In this document: positions 59,345-64,000 of the stretch, one piece after another | How the letters are laid out: each line of letters begins with the position of its first letter | How positions within the stretch are numbered: position 1 is the first letter of the stretch | Source: Ahaetulla prasina | Lineage: Eukaryota > Chordata > Lepidosauria > Squamata > Colubridae | DNA length: 64,000 bases | NCBI RefSeq assembly: GCF_028640845.1 | Contig: NC_080548.1 | Location: 8,364,314 to 8,428,313, forward strand | Direction: 5' to 3' | Made by a program: the position numbers and the translations under genes | The notes under the pieces: generated by a model | What the model was told of the DNA's origin: nothing | The model's database searches: none | Seen by the model: only the letters and a program-made list of their open reading frames with translations

Positions 59345-59600
59345 GGAAGGGAGCTCAAAGGTATTCTACTCCAACCCTCTGCCCAAGAACAAGACCCTAT
59401 AAAACAGACAAATCATTGTCCGACCTCTTCTTGAAAACCTCCAGTGAAGGAGACCCACAACTTCTGAAAGCAAGCCATTCCACCAGTTGTTCTCACTGTC
59501 AGGAAATTTGTCATAATTTGGCTCTCCCTTTGATAAGTTTCCATTACTTCTTGTCTTACCCTCAGGAGCTTTGGAGGAGATGACCTCTTCTTTCTGACAG
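59345..59600. mobile_element. Old CR1-like interspersed repeat
   Basis: GGAAGGGAGCTCAAAGGTAT, TCCAACCCTCTGCCCAAG and CACTGTCAGGAAATTTGTC follow the wording of CR1-group repeats known from birds and reptiles. Part recurs at 25424. Confidence 0.5.
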
Positions 59601-59677
59601 TCTCTCAAATATTGGAATATTGGATGCTATCATGACACCCCTGGTGCTTATCTGCCTAACCTATCTGCATAACTATT

Positions 59678-59678
<1 letters not shown>

Positions 59679-59754
<76 letters not shown>

Positions 59755-59841
59755 GATAGAGATAGAGATAGAGATAGAGATAGAGATAGAGATAGAGATA
59801 GAGATAGAGATAGAGATAGAGATAGAGATAGAGATAGAGAT
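59679..59841. repeat. (GATA)n then (GAGATA)n compound microsatellite
   Basis: About 18 GATA units (59679-59753) switch to about 14 GAGATA units (to 59841). Confidence 0.97.
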
Positions 59842-60055
59842 ATATCCCCTGGTGGGGGGTTTTCAACTTTTGTCCTTTTTCTACATATCAGACATTCCAA
59901 GGTTGTCTCTTTGCTCCCTTCCTCCTGCAAGTCTGCCCTATATTCAACCAGAGTCCCATAACAAAGTATTTAACAGATTCCCATAACAAAGCAACTGTTT
60001 CTCCACTGGGTCAATTATGTTGTTTGGAGAAAGAGATGCAGGGTTTACACTTGGG

Positions 60056-60404
60056 AAATGAATAGAATAGAATAGAATTTTTTTTATTGGCCAAGTGTGA
60101 TTGGACACACAAGGAATTTGTCTTGGTGCATATGCTCTCAGTGTACATAAAAGAAAAGATACGTTCATCAAGGTACAACATTTACAACACAATTGATGGT
60201 CAATATATCAATATAAATCATAAGGATTGCCAGCAACAAAGTTACAGTCATACAGTCATAAGTGGAAAGAGATTGGTGATGGGAACTATGAAACGATTAA
60301 TAGTAGTGCAGATTCAGTAAATAGTCTGACAGTGTTGATGGAATTATTTGTTTAGCAGAGTGATGGCCTTCGGGAAAAAACTGTTCTTGTGTCTAGTTGT
60401 ATAA
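60056..60404 (-). mobile_element. L3-like LINE 3' end with short (AATAG)n tail
   Basis: (GAATA)n at 60060-60078, then TTTATTGGCCAAGTGTGATT and the rest of the antisense L3-like 3' region to CTTGTGTCTAGTTGT. A deletion joins ACACAATTGATGGTCA to AATATAAATCATAAGG. Confidence 0.88.
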
Positions 60405-60409
60405 ATGTT

Positions 60410-62450
60410 GTATATAGAACTGGAATCCTATAGTTTACAGTGGCTGAGTTGCTTCATTATTAAGGGGTTTTTCTACTATCTGTACTAAAAGTATTTTATG
60501 GCAGTTATGTCCCTGAATCATTGATGGTCAGCCTCTTAGGTCAAAGTTAGGACTGAGTGGAGCCTTATTTTTTTTCTTCTGTTCAAACATGTCTAATTTT
60601 GAGACTGCTTGGACAAGTCCCTGCAGTTTTCCCAGCAAAGTTTCCCATTGCCTCCTTCCTACGGCTGAAAGAGAAGGGCTGGTCCAAGATCACCTAGCTT
60701 GGCTAGCTGGCTTTTTTTAAAACACAAGGCAGGACAAGAACTCAAGTACACTAGCTTTCTAGCATGATGTTTTCTAGCATGATGTTTTCTAGCCTGATGT
60801 TTGCCTGAACCAGCAAATTGGTTCTCAAGTGGAGTCTAATGCAACCCTTTAAATCTATAGAATATGTCCTAATGACCACATGGTTAGAATCAGCATCTGA
60901 AAAAGCATGATTAAAGCTAGTTATCCAGGAAAACAAGTAAGCTTAAGATAAATATTTGCTTCTTCTTTTGAATTCCACATTTCTTTCTACATGTCATTTT
61001 TCCTATTTCTTTTTTGATTCAATTGTTTTATTTGGGGGATTGGCCAAAAATACCACAAACCAATTCCTATTCTGGGCATTTTACTTTCAAAAACTGTTCA
61101 GTCAGAGACAGCACATTGTGGACATTCTTAATTTAGTGAGAAATTGCGAACTGTTACCAAATGAAGCTGGTGGAGGAGTTGTTGTAGAAGCTACACTAGC
61201 CATATTATTGCTAATGTGCTTCTTGCTACGGCTACCATATGCAAACCCAGTGATAGAAGAAAATTAAGGGGCCCTCCCAGAGTGCCAAAAAGAAGGGGGG
61301 AAACCCTGCTAGATATAGGAGTTTGTAACTACTCAGAAGTCAGGTTGACAATAGGAGGGAGTAGAAAAGATGACAGCAGGATGCACAGCATTTGTTCAAA
61401 TGTGCCAGGTGGAGATGCCAATATGCATGACTAATGACATCCATGTTTAACATCTCTTAATAGCTTAATTATTTAAATTTATTCAGTAATAATGCCACAA
61501 ATTCGTACAAAAACTACAGGGGCCTCTCGCCTCCCTTATTTGGAAGATGAGGCAAATGATCACCACTCTGGCCACCAGGTATGTTGCGGTTTAAGATTGT
61601 AAACAGATTGGAGATTGTCAGAAAATGAATACAGTGCCATTTTCAAAGCTTTAGCAACAAAAAACTGATCCTACTTTCAGATTTTGAGTCCTCAACATGG
61701 AATGAATGATTTCACTCTAAATAAAAAGCCACTTTTGTTTTCCAAGGGTCAAATCCCTCATTCTCTTTTACTTAATGAATCTTAAGATAAAACTCAAGTT
61801 GATGCTGTCTGATTTTTTTTTACAAATGCTATCATAGAAACAAAGATTTTGTTTGCAAATTCTGACAAGTTTGCTCCTCTCACCTAATGTAAACACAGAC
61901 AGAAACACTGTCAGCAAGGAAAATCCAAAGAAATGGAACAAATTCAACATTAAAAGCAGAAGATTTGGCTATAATGAATAAACCATTCTGTCTTCTTTAT
62001 TTTTAGTAAAGCTATCCAGTGTTGAAATATTCACCCAGAAAAAACACTGAACAGTAACAGATGCATTTAATTATTGGGGAAAAAAGCCTTCATTATTTAT
62101 CTGGACAGCACCTGAGAAAATCCACTAAACTTCATTCATTAAAAGAACAGTTTTGACAAATTTTGAAACAATTATGATGGACATTATCAAAGAGATGAGG
62201 AGAGATATAATTGAAATGTTTGGAATCTGAACCAGTTTGCATTCAAAACATTTCATTTAAAGTTTGAAACAGTTGTTTCAAGTATGAAACGGCTATTTGA
62301 GTACAAGGGAGGATGTTTTAATTATTTTGGAAGTGTTTTGAGTGCAAGATAGAATATCTGATGCTCAAAACAACTTCAGACAGGGAATTCATTCAAATGG
62401 CTTGAAATGTTTTGGACACCACTAAAGAACTTTATAAGTACCAGATCAGA
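60410..62450. other. Intronic stretch, mostly unrecognised
   Basis: An antisense RTE/BovB-like SINE piece may lie near 60600-60700. A 16-base tandem triplet (TTCTAGCATGATGTTT) is at 60753-60800. No exon recognised. Confidence 0.4.
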
Positions 62451-62454
62451 TGAG

Positions 62455-62685
62455 AGTCAGAGCACAATATCACTGAGAGCCTATGCACCAAGACAAATTC
62501 CTTGCCAATAAAGAATTCCATTCCATTCCATTCCATTCCATTCCATTCCATTCCATTCCATTCCATTCCATTCCATTCCATTCCATTCCATTCTACTCTA
62601 CTCTACTCTACTCTACTCTACTCTACTCTACTCTACTCTACTCTACTCTACTCTACTCTACTCTACTCTACTCTATTCTATTCTA
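62455..62685 (+). mobile_element. L3-like LINE 3' tip with (CATTC)n - (CTACT)n tail
   Basis: GAGAGCCTATGCACCAAGAC to GCCAATAAAGAATTCC matches the L3-like terminus with an internal 18-base deletion. (CATTC)n follows to about 62593, then (CTACT)n to 62672, then two ATTCT units. Confidence 0.88.
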
Positions 62686-62689
62686 TGAT

Positions 62690-64000
62690 TTTTTGTCCTG
62701 TGCTCATCACCCTCTGTAATGCCTTTCTGCCCATGGCTGTCAAGCCAGCATACTGCACCGTAACACAATATGTGAGGATGTAAAAGGAAGTTATAAATCA
62801 TTGTTCCACCTTATTTTTCCTCAAGACCCTAAGGAAATGAAGGCTCTCTTGAGCCTTCCTGACCACCTGGAATGTGTTATTTTTCCAGATGAGATCTTGG
62901 CTAAGGTGGACTCCCAGGAATTTGAAAGAGGAGACCCTCTCCACACAGCCCCCCTTAATGTAGAGCGCAGCAGGTTCCTCTCTCTGCTTCCAAAAGTCTA
63001 GCACCATCTCCTTTGTCTTGCTGATGTTTAGATGCAAGATGTTTACTGAGCACCATGTGGATAACTTCTGGACTTCTTCCCTGTATACTAATTCATCTCC
63101 TCCTGTAATAAGACCCTGTATGGTGGTATCATCTGCAAACTTTATCATAATATTAGATGGATCAGAAGATATGCAGTCGTATGTGTACAACATGTACAGG
63201 TAGGGACTGAACACACAGCCCTAAGGAGAGCCAGTGCTGATCTTCAGGGAGGAGGATGTGAAAGACCCAGCCCTCACTGTTTATGGCTTGTCCATCAGAA
63301 AGTCTTCAATCCAATCACAGGTTAGAGACGGGAAATTCAAGTCAGTCACTTTTCAATGACCAGCAAAATGGTGTTGAAAGCCAAGCTGTATCTATGAAAA
63401 GCATTCTGATGTAGTTCCCAGGTTTCTCTAGATGACTTACTACAGAATGTAGGGCAGTAGCAATGTCCTCACCTGTCGACCTATTTCCTCTGTACGCAAA
63501 CTGATATTGGTCGATGTTTCATGGAAGGCATGACCTGAGGTGTTGAAGAATCAGTCTCTTGAAGTACTTCATCACTACAGATCAGTGGTAGGATTCAACC
63601 GGTTCGCACCACTTCGGGAAAACCGGTGGTTAACTTTCTGAGCAGTTTGGTGAACTGGTTTTTGGAAGAAATCATTAGGACAGAGAACCGGTTGCTAAAT
63701 TACTTGAATCCCACCACTGCTACAGATGTTAGTGCAATGGGTCTGTAGTCATTCAGGCTCTTTATTACTGTTTTCTTCAGGACTGGAAAGATAGTGGCTG
63801 CTTTCAGACATGATGAAATAGTGGCAGTTTGCAGGGAGATGTTAAAAATCCTTATTAGGACCTCTGATAGTTGGTCAGCACAGGTTTTTACCACTACCCC
63901 AACACCCCATCTGGAACTGCAGCTTTATTGGAATTTACGGCCTTCAATACAGTTTTCACTTGGTGTTCATGCAGGGTGAGTGGCTGAGAGTTGGAGGGTG
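62690..64000 (-). pseudogene. L2/Rex-like LINE, reverse transcriptase fragment running off the right edge
   Basis: Antisense frames carry [20 protein letters not shown] and [11 protein letters not shown] (early reverse transcriptase motifs, 63700-63894), then a FADD-type catalytic box in IMIKFADDTTIQGLITG and the LHLNISKTKEMVLDFWK region (62798-63214), ending at VRKAQESLHFLRVLRKNKVE. Frameshifts separate the parts, and a MITE at 63583-63719 interrupts it. Same family as 28727-29635. The element continues past base 64000, so its 5' end is not visible. Confidence 0.87.
63583..63719. mobile_element. hAT-type MITE, GGTGGGATTCA family, inserted into the LINE
   Basis: The ends are CAGTGGTAGGATTCAACCGG and TTGAATCCCACCACTG. 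A perfect 8-base duplication CTACAGAT lies at 63575-63582 and 63720-63727. Confidence 0.97.

Noticed and set aside
59648..59930. YLYLYLY / SLSLSLS frames on the minus strand
   Set aside because: Translation of the GATA/GAGATA array, not a membrane protein.
62483..62783. HSIPFHSIPF and LYSTLLYST repeat frames
   Set aside because: Translation of the (CATTC)n and (CTACT)n arrays.

Overview
The window is vertebrate, almost certainly from a squamate reptile and most likely a snake. The evidence is compact AT-rich intronic DNA filled with squamate repeats: tRNA-derived Sauria-type SINEs, CR1 LINE tails, an L3-like LINE whose 3' ends carry (AATAG/ATTCT)n microsatellites, Penelope and Tc1 remnants, and many small hAT-type MITEs. 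No bacterial-style genes, operons, CRISPR arrays or RNA genes were found.

The only host coding sequence recognised is two minus-strand exons of one CSMD-family gene (CUB and Sushi multiple domains), best matched to CSMD2. A complete Sushi exon lies at 57114-57308 and the following partial CUB exon at 7482-7689. They join in the same phase (first codon base on one exon, last two on the other) across an intron of about 49.4 kb. Transcription runs from high to low coordinates, so 57309-64000 is upstream intron and 1-7481 is downstream intron. By domain order these are Sushi 1 and the start of CUB 2, near the N terminus of a very large, brain-expressed, single-pass membrane protein.

Everything else is intronic and mostly mobile DNA. 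1-7.4 kb: microsatellite, Sauria SINE, foldback, and two copies of a hAT MITE family whose ends read like CAGTGATGGCGAACC. 8.3-10.7 kb: an L3-like LINE split by a CR1, with microsatellite tails. 11-20.5 kb: a Penelope fragment, an L1-like deleted element holding a SINE, and hAT MITEs with CAGTGGTGGGATTCA ends. 24.5-30.3 kb: a 1.5-kb hAT-like composite, a SINE split by a MITE, and a Tc1 element split by a LINE. 37-40.2 kb: a relatively young LINE fragment next to an inverted-and-direct Penelope element. 41.8-51.6 kb: a mosaic of duplicated blocks (one pair about 1.87 kb long) whose junctions lie in shared repeats or short microhomology. 52-55.7 kb: MITEs, a Sauria SINE and a CR1 with an intact YADD motif. 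56.7-58.1 kb: the Sushi exon hemmed in by a MITE and a LINE fragment. 59-64 kb: GATA-type arrays, L3 tails and a second copy of the L2/Rex-like LINE.

I found no convincing new multi-gene system. The points most worth checking are the duplication mosaic at 41.8-51.3 kb, the same MITE family close to both splice donors, the ORF1-like-only L1-type element with a 15-base target duplication, and the microsatellites seeded by LINE tails. All family names come from recognition by eye; no database search was run.
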